In this document: in pieces, positions 1-5,396 of the stretch
Layout of the letters: each line of letters begins with the position of its first letter
Position numbering within the stretch: position 1 is the first letter of the stretch
Source: Gammaproteobacteria bacterium
Lineage (GTDB): Bacteria; Pseudomonadota; Gammaproteobacteria; Arenicellales; Spongiicolonaceae
Direction of reading: 5' to 3'
NCBI GenBank assembly: GCA_007570945.1
Contig: RKSH01000125.1
Span: forward strand, 1 to 6,397
Length of the DNA stretch: 6,397 nt
Made by a program: the position numbers and the translations under genes
Notes under the pieces: model-generated
Told to the model about the DNA's origin: nothing
The model's input: only the letters and a program-made list of their open reading frames with translations
The model's database searches: none

Positions 1-10
1 CCCCCCCCCC
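1..10. repeat. Homopolymer run of ten C at the window edge
   Basis: The first ten bases are all C and are followed directly by GGAGG. The tract may continue beyond the window. A C run of this length can be a site of replication slippage, or an artefact where an assembly or sequencing read ended. The frame of the following gene stays open through it to the edge, so its length could matter if that gene starts further upstream. The sequence alone cannot separate these readings. Confidence 0.7.
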
Positions 11-15
11 GGAGG
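11..15 (+). promoter_or_regulatory. Strong Shine-Dalgarno GGAGG, spaced for an ATG at 21
   Basis: GGAGG lies 5 nt before the ATG at 21-23, which is good spacing for ribosome binding. That ATG is in a different frame from the long gene and would give a 37-codon peptide ending at the TAA at 132-134. The first ATG of the long gene, at 35, is 19 nt from GGAGG, which is too far for normal use. So this site either drives a short leader peptide that overlaps the gene start, or marks a frame error or frameshift in the first codons. Confidence 0.5.
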
Positions 16-34
16 AAAATATGTCGCTCGCAAG

Positions 35-1372
35 ATGTTCGGCATTTTGGCGTCGCGAGCGAAAAAGGTGGACGATCCGCGCATCAATACCAATAATTTC
101 GTTAACCGAATTCGCGGCGAAGTCCCGGGCATAACCTGGGAAATCACCGAGGTTTTACTCAAGCCAATCGAACACTATTGCGACCACAAAAATTTACCGT
201 TGCTATCCGCCTTGGTGGTCCTTTCGGACGGCTCCCATATCAGTTTCCCGGCGGAATCTTTCAGCAAAAAACTCCCCGTATGGCGTAAAGTGAGGGCGGC
301 GCGGCGCCTACTGGATGGGGCGAAACCTTTACTCGCCGAATGGCGCGGCGGAACCCCGGTGGCGTGGTTTGGTCAAAAAAACGGAGTCCCTTTCTGGCGC
401 GTCCGCCGCCACCACCGCCGCGCGCGCCAGAAGGCGTGGTTTGGTCAAAAAAACGGAGTCCCTTTCTGGGAATTTCCGCTCACCGAGTCGCTCAAGGATT
501 GGCATCGGCGGTATTGGCGGAAAACAAGCCAAGTGTGGCAAAAAATTGACACTGCTATGGCGGAAGCGGAATTTCGCCAGTGGCTGGAAAACCGGGAATA
601 TGGCCGGTTTGACTTGGAAGATGACCGGTTTGAATGGCCGTCAACCGTGGCGCATCCGCATCCCGGCCCATTCATCGAGCCGGGAGTGCTTTCCTCCTTG
701 TTTGGCAAAACACTTTCCATAAAGCATCGCGAAGGACTCTTTGCCTACGTCGGCTATCACGTCGGCAAAACCAACGGCAAGCCGGATGATGACCGGAAAG
801 AAACTCTGGATTGGATATTTCACAGCAAATTGCCGCACGTCAACAGCGATTCATACATGGCGGAATTTGGCGACCCCAAATCGTGTCAGTGCTTGCAGAA
901 AATGGCGAATTTTTTGGCAGCGCAAGCCAGAAATTATTCGCGCAATGATATGCGCGATTATTCGATGGCTATCGGTCACTACATACAGGATTTGGAGTAC
1001 TTGTATCACCGATATTACGTCGGCAAATGCGATTTTCATACCACCCTCGATGGTTTCGAGTGGCCGGATTTGTCGGACTTGCAAGCGGAGCTTGTGGAAT
1101 TCGAGCAACAAAAACTGCAGGATGAACTGCAGAACGAACTGCGGCGCCTAAGATTGGAAGAATGGCGCATCGCGGAAGAATCTGCCGCCATAAAAAAGCA
1201 GCAAGATGAACTGCAAAAAGAATTGCAGTATGAGCTGCGTCTCTTCAGAATACGCGAATATCGCCTGAAAGAGCGTGAAGAACAGCGCACCGACAAACCG
1301 CCATCCTTGGCGAAATGGATATTCATAATCATCGGCGTTGCGGCCATCGCGCTTTTATGGCTGCTATGGTGA
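35..1372 (+). CDS. Uncharacterised protein with coiled coil and C-terminal membrane anchor
   Basis: I do not recognise a named family for this 445-residue product. Residues 1-105 form a mixed segment. Residues 110-121 and 134-145 are identical copies of AWFGQKNGVPFW, separated by an Arg/His-rich linker. Residues 235-328 look like a compact conserved domain (GYHVGKTNGK, then LPHVNS, YMAEFGD, a helical stretch, DLEYLYHRYY). From memory, similar segments occur in bacterial accessory proteins of unknown role, but I cannot confirm this. FEWP occurs twice (199-202, 341-344). Residues 347-418 are a charged coiled coil, and 427-445 are a hydrophobic helix that ends the protein, suggesting a tail-anchored cytoplasmic protein. 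There is no N-terminal signal. The start at 35 is provisional: no in-frame ATG, GTG or TTG precedes it, the frame is open to the edge, and the good ribosome-binding site fits another frame. Base composition is lower in GC than the neighbours (29 of 60 at 541-600 against 41 of 60 at 4321-4380), which suggests acquired DNA. The reading frame itself is convincing; the function is unknown. Confidence 0.8.
   Translation: MFGILASRAKKVDDPRINTNNFVNRIRGEVPGITWEITEVLLKPIEHYCDHKNLPLLSALVVLSDGSHISFPAESFSKKLPVWRKVRAARRLLDGAKPLLAEWRGGTPVAWFGQKNGVPFWRVRRHHRRARQKAWFGQKNGVPFWEFPLTESLKDWHRRYWRKTSQVWQKIDTAMAEAEFRQWLENREYGRFDLEDDRFEWPSTVAHPHPGPFIEPGVLSSLFGKTLSIKHREGLFAYVGYHVGKTNGKPDDDRKETLDWIFHSKLPHVNSDSYMAEFGDPKSCQCLQKMANFLAAQARNYSRNDMRDYSMAIGHYIQDLEYLYHRYYVGKCDFHTTLDGFEWPDLSDLQAELVEFEQQKLQDELQNELRRLRLEEWRIAEESAAIKKQQDELQKELQYELRLFRIREYRLKEREEQRTDKPPSLAKWIFIIIGVAAIALLWLLW
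376..382 (+). promoter_or_regulatory. Possible -1 frameshift heptamer A AAA AAC
   Basis: In the frame of the long gene the codons at 374-382 are CAA AAA AAC, so A AAA AAC lies in the phase required for -1 tandem slippage. A 9-nt gap (383-391) leads to the 10-bp stem at 392-432. Slippage would enter a frame that encodes a proline-rich stretch and stops at 547-549, giving a product truncated at about 170 residues. Known bacterial sites, such as the one in dnaX, prefer A AAA AAG. A second identical heptamer, in the same phase, lies at 448-454 in the other repeat copy. Function is unproven. Confidence 0.25.
392..432 (+). other. Inverted repeat with 10-bp arms between the direct-repeat copies
   Basis: TTCTGGCGCG at 392-401 is the exact reverse complement of CGCGCCAGAA at 423-432, with a 21-nt loop at 402-422. 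The left arm includes the last six bases of repeat copy 1, and the right arm ends on the base before copy 2. In RNA this would be a stable GC-rich stem inside the coding sequence. It has no following U run, so it is unlikely to be an intrinsic terminator. Its role may be structural, as the core of a small palindromic element, or it may support the frameshift-like heptamer just upstream. Confidence 0.8.
1115..1276 (+). repeat. Diverged internal repeat in the coiled-coil coding region
   Basis: Codons 361-382 (1115-1180) and 393-414 (1211-1276) encode related segments, with 12 of 22 residues identical at an offset of 32 residues. Both start with LQ, carry ELQ and ELR, and end in a charged helix. 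The DNA copies have diverged, so this duplication is older than the perfect 37-bp repeat in the same gene. It probably lengthened the coiled coil. Confidence 0.6.
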
Positions 1373-1488
1373 TTTGTCGGGCGCGCCGGGGGAGTGCAGG
1401 ATTCGCACCCCCAACAGTCTCCTTGACCGTCACCGACGACGACGGAATCGACGCCGCCAACCTGCCCCACGGCGAGTGGCGGTTCTGA
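1366..1488 (+). other. Doubtful 40-codon ORF, possibly a gene remnant
   Basis: An ATG at 1366 overlaps the stop of the preceding gene (ATGGTGA) and opens 40 codons, ending at the TGA at 1486-1488. The middle reads VSLTVTDDDG, which resembles the closing strand of PKD-type beta-sandwich repeats. The rest is unlike anything I recognise. There is no ribosome-binding site of its own, although translational coupling through the overlap is possible. It may be chance, or the tail of a decayed extracellular protein gene. Confidence 0.15.
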
Positions 1489-1495
1489 GCGGCGG
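1373..1495. other. Gap between convergent genes, with a small hairpin
   Basis: The gap separates the stop of the left-hand gene from the stop of the permease gene. A hairpin can be drawn at 1388-1412: GGGGG and TGC pair with GCA and CCCCC around a 7-nt loop, with two bases bulged. A second weaker stem pairs CCGCCA (1454-1459) with TGGCGG (1477-1482). Neither is followed by a T run on either strand, so a factor-independent terminator is not established. A short ORF overlaps the gap and is listed separately. Confidence 0.4.
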
Positions 1496-2446
1496 TTACA
1501 CCACCAGGAAAATAAAAACCGGCAGCGTCGCCATCGAGCACAGAGTCGCCGCCACCACCGCCGTGGTCACCGCCTCGGTGGACGCGCCGTAATATTTGGC
1601 GAACAAAAACACATTAATCCCCGGCGGCGCGGCGGCGACGATTACCACGATGGCCAAAGTCAAATCGTCCAGCGCAAGCAGCAAGCCGCCGAGCAGCACC
1701 AGCAGCGGGTGGGCGAAGATTTTGAGCAGGCCAATCACCGCCGCCGCGCGCAGCGACGCCGCGATGCGGAAGTTGCTCAGGGTCAAGCCCATCACAAACA
1801 GCGCGCATGGAATCGCGGTCTTCGCCGCCAGGCCGGCGGCGCCGGCGAGCGCGCCCGGCAGCGACAGGCCGGCCATGTTGCCGGCAAAGCCGAGGGCCAG
1901 GCCGAGCACGATGGGGTTGGTGCACAAACGGCGCGCACTGCGCAGCACCGAGTTGGCGGCGGAGGTTTGGGCGCCGCCGGGCCGCCCGCCGGACAACTCC
2001 AGCACGGTGGTGATGACCGGAAACATCAGCAGCGAATGCATGCCGAGCAGCAGAAACAGCGGCAACGTGGCGCGCCCGCCCAGCGCGTTCAGCGTCAGCG
2101 GCAGGCCGAACAGCCAAGTGTTGGAGTAGGCCGAGGCGAAGCCGAACATGCTGCAACTCTTGGCCGCCAGCGCAAAAAACCGGCGCGCGGCAAAAGCGCC
2201 GGCAAAGAACACCGCGGCCGCCGCGGCAAAATACACCGCCAGATAACCCCACGAAATCTGCGCCGGAAACCGCGCCTGCAGCAAACTTTCAAACAACATC
2301 AGCGGCAACAGCGCGTTGAACACCACGGCTGAAAGAATTTTTTCCACCCGCCCGCCGGCCAGCCCGAACCGCCCGCACACATAGCCCAGCAGCACCATGC
2401 CGAAAACCGGCGCGACGATAAAAAGAATGGCGGCGGCGGTTTGCAT
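1496..2446 (-). CDS. AEC (auxin efflux carrier) family permease
   Basis: This is a 316-residue integral inner-membrane protein with about ten hydrophobic segments, a normal size for the bacterial AEC family. Family signatures are visible: YSNTWLFGLPL at 108-118, NPIVLGLALGFAGN at 177-190, AIPCALFVMG at 211-220, the KIFAHPLL segment at 242-249, and PPGINVFLFAKYYG near 274-287, where the proline-containing kink of the family's transport helix lies. Relatives export small organic acids or auxin-like anions; the substrate here cannot be read from sequence. The ATG at 2444-2446 has no Shine-Dalgarno and lies 10 bp after the tgt stop, so translation is probably coupled to tgt. The first membrane helix begins within a few residues of this ATG, which leaves no better start. 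The queuosine-gene neighbourhood may be incidental. A link to queuosine precursor transport would be speculation, because known transporters of that kind belong to other families. Confidence 0.88.
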   Translation of the reverse strand: MQTAAAILFIVAPVFGMVLLGYVCGRFGLAGGRVEKILSAVVFNALLPLMLFESLLQARFPAQISWGYLAVYFAAAAAVFFAGAFAARRFFALAAKSCSMFGFASAYSNTWLFGLPLTLNALGGRATLPLFLLLGMHSLLMFPVITTVLELSGGRPGGAQTSAANSVLRSARRLCTNPIVLGLALGFAGNMAGLSLPGALAGAAGLAAKTAIPCALFVMGLTLSNFRIAASLRAAAVIGLLKIFAHPLLVLLGGLLLALDDLTLAIVVIVAAAPPGINVFLFAKYYGASTEAVTTAVVAATLCSMATLPVFIFLVV

Positions 2447-2456
2447 CGGCGGCGGT

Positions 2457-3554
2457 TCAGCCGGCGCGAGCCGCGCAAAAATCCGCGGCGAATTTTTTAT
2501 AACAACCGGCGGCGATGGCGGCGCGAATTTCTTTCATCAGCCGCTGGTAGAAAAAAAGATTGTGCAAGGTGCCGAGCCGCGCGGCGAGGATTTCGTTGCA
2601 GCGGTAAAGGTGGCTAAGGTAGGCGCGGGAATAGTTGCGGCAGGTGCCGCAGGCGCAGTCCGCATCCAACGGCGCGGTGTCGGTGCGGTGGCGGGCATTG
2701 CGGATTTTAACGTCGCCGCGGGCGGTGAACAGCCAGCCGTTGCGCGCGTTGCGCGTCGGCAGAACGCAGTCAAACAGGTCCACGCCGCAGGCCACGGCAA
2801 ACAGAATATCCTCCGGGCTGCCGACGCCCATCAGGTAGCGCGGCTTGCCGGCCGGCATGGACGGGGCGATGGCGCGCAGAATTTTTTGCATGTCCCCCTT
2901 GGGCTCGCCCACCGACAAGCCGCCGATGGCGTAACCGTCAAAACCGGCCGCCGCCAGGCCGGCCAAAGATGCGTGGCGCAGATGCGGGAACATGCCGCCC
3001 TGAATGATTCCAAACAACGCCGCCGGGTGCGCGCCGTGGGCGGCCTTGCACCGCACCGCCCAGCGCAGCGAGCGTTCCATGGAGCGGCGCGCCTCGCCCT
3101 CGCCCGCCGGCCAGCGGGTGCACTCGTCAAAAACCATCGCCACATCCGAGCCGAGCGCATGCTGGACGGCGATGGATTCCTCGGGGCCGAGAAAAACCTC
3201 GGCGCCGTCCACCGGCGACTTGAAGGTGACGCCGGCCTCGCGGTCCTTGCGCAAGCCGGCCAGACTCCACACCTGAAAGCCGCCGGAGTCGGTGAGGATC
3301 GGGCGCGGCCAGTGCATAAAATCATGCAGCGTGCCGTGGGCGCGAACCACCTCGCATCCGGGGCGCAGCATCAGGTGGAAAGTGTTGCCGAGAATCATCT
3401 GCGCGCCGCAATGCGCCAATTCCTCCGGCGTCATCGCTTTCACCGTGCCGAGGGTGCCCACCGGCATGAAGGCCGGCGTGTCCACCGCGCCGCGCGCGAA
3501 ACCAAGTTGCGCCAGCCGCGCATCACCGTCGACGGCCGAGACGCTAAACCGCAT
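2457..3554 (-). CDS. tgt: Queuine tRNA-ribosyltransferase (tRNA-guanine transglycosylase)
   Basis: The 365-residue product exchanges the guanine at the wobble position (34) of GUN-anticodon tRNAs (Tyr, His, Asn, Asp) for preQ1 in the bacterial queuosine pathway. It is a cytoplasmic TIM-barrel enzyme and matches the E. coli protein end to end. Visible elements are FMPVGT (29-34), ILGNTFHL (54-61), TDSGGFQ with Asp89 as the expected general acid/base, FDEC (142-145), FGIIQGG (181-187), GGLSVGEPK (211-219), and DCVLPTRNARNG with Asp262 as the expected nucleophile. The zinc ligands are Cys300, Cys302, Cys305 and His331. All key residues are present, so it should be active. The ATG at 3552-3554 lies inside the 3' end of queA, an 11-bp overlap, and a GGA lies about 9 nt upstream. 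The start agrees with the family N-terminus. It is co-transcribed with queA, which encodes a later enzyme of the same pathway. The usual proteobacterial followers yajC, secD and secF are absent; an AEC permease gene follows instead. Confidence 0.98.
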   Translation of the reverse strand: MRFSVSAVDGDARLAQLGFARGAVDTPAFMPVGTLGTVKAMTPEELAHCGAQMILGNTFHLMLRPGCEVVRAHGTLHDFMHWPRPILTDSGGFQVWSLAGLRKDREAGVTFKSPVDGAEVFLGPEESIAVQHALGSDVAMVFDECTRWPAGEGEARRSMERSLRWAVRCKAAHGAHPAALFGIIQGGMFPHLRHASLAGLAAAGFDGYAIGGLSVGEPKGDMQKILRAIAPSMPAGKPRYLMGVGSPEDILFAVACGVDLFDCVLPTRNARNGWLFTARGDVKIRNARHRTDTAPLDADCACGTCRNYSRAYLSHLYRCNEILAARLGTLHNLFFYQRLMKEIRAAIAAGCYKKFAADFCAARAG

Positions 3555-4590
3555 GGTTTTTTTCCAGCAGCATGGCGTCGCCGTAACTGTAAAAACGATA
3601 GCGCATTCTAACCGCGTGGGCGTAGGCCGCCATCACCCGCTCGCGGCCGGCAAAAGCCGCCGCCAGCAGCAGCAGCGAGGAGCGCGGCAGGTGGAAGTTG
3701 GTGAGCAGCACGTCGGTTGCACGAAAAACAAAACCGGGAAAAATGAACAGCCGCGTTTCACCGTCAAAGGGCTGCAGCACACCGTCATTCCGCGCCGCCG
3801 CCGTTTCAAGCGCGCGCACCGTGGTGGTGCCCACCGCCACCACCCGGCGGTTTTCGCCGCGCGCTTGGTTGATTGCGCGGCAGGCGGCGGCGGTGACAAT
3901 GATTCGCTCGGCGTGCATGCGGTGGCGCTCCACCGCATCAAAGCGCAGCGGCTGGAACGTGCCGGCGCCGACATGCAAGGTGACAAAACAATGCTCCACT
4001 CCCCGCGCCGCCAGCGCGGCGAACAAACCGCGGTCAAAGTGCAGCCCGGCGGTGGGCGCCGCCACCGCGCCGGGTGCGCGTGCGTACACAGTTTGGTAAC
4101 GCTCGGCATCGGCGGCATGCGGGGCGCGCTTAATATAGGGCGGCAGCGGCACCGCGCCGGCGGCGGCCAGCGCGGCAAAGTCGGCGCCGCCCTGCGCCAA
4201 GCGGACCCGGTAAAACCCGCCCTCGCGCCCGTCCACCGTGGCCGTCGCGCCGCCGTCCACCCGCAGTTCCTGCCCGGCGCGGAGCGGCTTGTTGGCGCGC
4301 AACTGCACCAGCGCCGAGCGCGGACTCTCCACCCGCTCCAGCAGCATCTCCACCCGTCCGCCGCTCGGTTTGCGCGCATAAAAACGGGCGGCGAGAACGC
4401 GGGTGTCGTTCATCACCAGCAGGTCGCCGGGGCGCAACTGCGCCGGCAACTGGTGAAAGCGCAAGTCCGCCAAACCGCCGCCGCCGCGCACCCGCAACAG
4501 GCGCGAGTCGCTGCGCCGCGCGGCCGGGAACTGGGCGATGAGTTCCGGCGGCAGCGCGTAATCGTAGTCGCTGAGTCTGGGATGCTCCAT
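3544..4590 (-). CDS. queA: S-adenosylmethionine:tRNA ribosyltransferase-isomerase
   Basis: The 348-residue product transfers and isomerises the ribosyl group of S-adenosylmethionine onto preQ1-modified tRNA, making epoxyqueuosine, the step after Tgt. The length is normal. Family motifs run in order: LSDYDYALPPELIAQ (6-20), DLLVMNDTRVLAARF (56-70), LPPYIKR (149-155), YQTVYARAPGAVAAPTAGLHF (165-185, a hallmark segment), VTLHVGAGTFQP (203-214), VGTTTVRALE (253-262), LTNFHLP (296-302) and YRFYSYGDAMLL (331-342). No key segment is missing. The ATG at 4588-4590 fits the family N-terminus, with only a weak AGG about 9 nt upstream. It is first in a leftward queA-tgt-permease cluster and overlaps tgt by 11 bp. 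Its upstream region is shared with the tRNA-Leu gene on the other strand, so the two starts are nearly back to back. I see no clear leftward promoter. Confidence 0.98.
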   Translation of the reverse strand: MEHPRLSDYDYALPPELIAQFPAARRSDSRLLRVRGGGGLADLRFHQLPAQLRPGDLLVMNDTRVLAARFYARKPSGGRVEMLLERVESPRSALVQLRANKPLRAGQELRVDGGATATVDGREGGFYRVRLAQGGADFAALAAAGAVPLPPYIKRAPHAADAERYQTVYARAPGAVAAPTAGLHFDRGLFAALAARGVEHCFVTLHVGAGTFQPLRFDAVERHRMHAERIIVTAAACRAINQARGENRRVVAVGTTTVRALETAAARNDGVLQPFDGETRLFIFPGFVFRATDVLLTNFHLPRSSLLLLAAAFAGRERVMAAYAHAVRMRYRFYSYGDAMLLEKNHAV

Positions 4591-4593
4591 GGG

Positions 4594-4622
4594 TTGCCTG
4601 GCGGCGCGCGCTGTGCGAAAAT
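4594..4622 (+). promoter_or_regulatory. Candidate promoter for tRNA-Leu (extended -10)
   Basis: TTGCCT at 4594-4599 matches four of six bases of the sigma-70 -35 box. A 17-bp spacer leads to GAAAAT at 4617-4622, four of six bases of the -10 box, preceded by TGC, which is an extended -10 element. Transcription would begin about 4629, a few bases before the tRNA at 4633. The site lies just upstream of queA on the opposite strand, so the two transcription units share this short region. Confidence 0.4.
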
Positions 4623-4632
4623 GCCTCGCCGT

Positions 4633-4719
4633 GCCGGGATGGCGGAACTGGCAGACGCGCCGGACTCAAAATCCGGTGGTGGCAACACCATGAGAGTTCG
4701 AGTCTCTCTCCCGGCACCA
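4633..4719 (+). tRNA. tRNA-Leu with anticodon CAA, CCA encoded
   Basis: This is a complete class II tRNA. The acceptor GCCGGGA (4633-4639) pairs fully with TCCCGGC (4709-4715), followed by discriminator A and an encoded CCA (4717-4719). The anticodon stem CCGGA/TCCGG (4660-4664, 4672-4676) encloses the loop CTCAAAA, giving anticodon CAA at 4667-4669, which reads UUG. A long variable arm with a GGTG/CACC stem follows, and then the T arm GAGAG-TTCGAGT-CTCTC (4692-4708). The long arm and the discriminator A agree with leucine identity. It lies on the plus strand between two minus-strand genes, queA and the deoxynucleoside kinase gene. Confidence 0.97.
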
Positions 4720-4723
4720 GCGA

Positions 4724-4729
4724 TTTTTT
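4724..4729 (+). terminator. T6 tract after the tRNA, possible transcript end
   Basis: Six T follow the encoded CCA after a 4-nt gap. No separate hairpin lies before them, so if transcription ends here the tRNA acceptor and T-arm helices would have to play that part. The tract overlaps the stop codon of the deoxynucleoside kinase gene on the other strand, so it could equally reflect that gene's end. Confidence 0.2.
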
Positions 4730-5396
4730 ATCTTTGTTCCCCGACAAAAGGCAAGGGGTTGAAAAAATGCCGCCCGGGCCGCGCGCGAACAACCTGCTCC
4801 AGCAGCATTTTGTAATCCTCGTCGCTGTCGGAAAAATTAATTTGCGCCACGTTAATCACCAGCAGCGGCGCCGCCGCGTAAGTGTGAAAAAAATTCGTGT
4901 AGGCATCGACCAGTTGCTCCAGATACCCGGCGTCCGGGTCCGTCTCAAAACCCCGGCCGCGCCCACGAATGCGCTGCAACAGAACCCCGGCCGGCGCCTG
5001 CAGGTAAACCACCAGGTCCGGCGGCGGCATCGGCACCGCAAGTTTGGCGTATACCTGTCGGTACAGGCGGTACTCATCCTCGTCCAGGTTCACCCGCGCG
5101 AACAGGTCGTCTTTTTCCAGCATGTAATCGGCGACGCTGCCGGCGCGGAATAAATTTTCCTGCCGCAACCGCGACAACTGCTCGGTGCGCTGCACCAGAA
5201 AAAACAACTGCAGCGGCAGCGCATAGCGGCGGCGCGAGCGGTGGAAACGTTCCAGAAAAGGATTGTCCCGGGCGCGTTCCTGCACCGCCTCGTAGTCCAA
5301 ACTGCGCGCCAGCCGCAAAGCCAGCGCGGTTTTGCCGACGCCGATGGGCCCCTCCACCACAATGCGCGAGGGAATGTCGGTTTTTGCGCGGCGCAT
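4728..5396 (-). CDS. Deoxynucleoside kinase (dGK/dCK/dAK-type)
   Basis: The 222-residue cytoplasmic enzyme phosphorylates deoxynucleosides at the 5' position with a nucleoside triphosphate, in DNA precursor salvage. The P-loop is GPIGVGKT at 16-23, with Lys22 and Thr23 as phosphate and magnesium ligands, preceded by VVE. A substrate-pocket region with FFLVQR (65-70) follows, then the VADYMLEKDDLFA segment (88-100), which corresponds to the Asp-Arg-Ser-like motif near the active site. VVYLQAP (129-135) is the next core strand, an Arg-rich lid lies near 142-149 (RIRGRGRG), and YLEQLVDAYTNFF (158-170) matches the C-terminal helix. The preferred base (dG, dA or dC) cannot be assigned. The ATG at 5394-5396 has no Shine-Dalgarno, and a possible extended -10 (5405-5413) would put the transcript start almost on the ATG, so the mRNA may be leaderless. 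It is divergent from yciB. Its stop is 8 bp from the tRNA 3' end. Confidence 0.93.
   Translation of the reverse strand: MRRAKTDIPSRIVVEGPIGVGKTALALRLARSLDYEAVQERARDNPFLERFHRSRRRYALPLQLFFLVQRTEQLSRLRQENLFRAGSVADYMLEKDDLFARVNLDEDEYRLYRQVYAKLAVPMPPPDLVVYLQAPAGVLLQRIRGRGRGFETDPDAGYLEQLVDAYTNFFHTYAAAPLLVINVAQINFSDSDEDYKMLLEQVVRARPGRHFFNPLPFVGEQR

Larger units (their letters stand above)
361..469 (+). repeat. Perfect 37-bp direct repeat, copies at 361-397 and 433-469
   Basis: The two 37-bp copies are identical. Each begins GGCGTGGTTTGGTC and ends CCCTTTCTGG, and the flanking bases differ (t/a before, c/g after). The period is 72 bp, exactly 24 codons, so the duplication keeps the host gene in frame. 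The 35-bp spacer at 398-432 is GC-rich and encodes an Arg/His-rich linker. Two origins are plausible: an in-frame gain of 72 bp carrying a second copy, or insertion of a small palindromic element with duplicated flanks. Exact identity over 37 bp implies a recent event or ongoing homogenisation. No second site in the window carries the repeat. Confidence 0.95.

Noticed and set aside
404..420. 17-bp match of the repeat spacer to 1547-1563 in the permease gene
   Set aside because: The shared string is a low-complexity run of CCG and CCA triplets, expected by chance in this GC-rich DNA.
361..469. CRISPR array
   Set aside because: There are only two repeats, the segment lies within an open coding frame, the spacer is part of an inverted repeat, and no cas gene is present.
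1388..1412. Rho-independent terminator between the convergent genes
   Set aside because: The hairpin is imperfect and has no T run on either side, so it is described only as a hairpin.
1388..1440. Sequence resembling an antisense tRNA 3' half (GGATTCGCACC)
   Set aside because: The would-be T stem does not pair, the loop lacks the usual TTCRANY order on the minus strand, and no acceptor or anticodon arm can be folded.
1036..1470. Minus-strand 144-codon frame crossing the left-hand gene and the gap
   Set aside because: The translation is dominated by Ser, Cys and Arg runs that mirror the coiled-coil codons of the real gene. It has no ribosome-binding site and no motif.
2397..3611. A 404-codon open frame on the plus strand
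   Set aside because: It is antisense to tgt, which is complete with all catalytic and zinc residues. The frame has no recognisable motif and follows the codon pattern of the real gene.
3292..4815. A 507-codon open frame on the plus strand
   Set aside because: It lies opposite queA, the tRNA and part of the kinase gene. Its translation has the Arg/Ala/His-rich composition of GC-rich antisense frames, and queA is unmistakable on the other strand.
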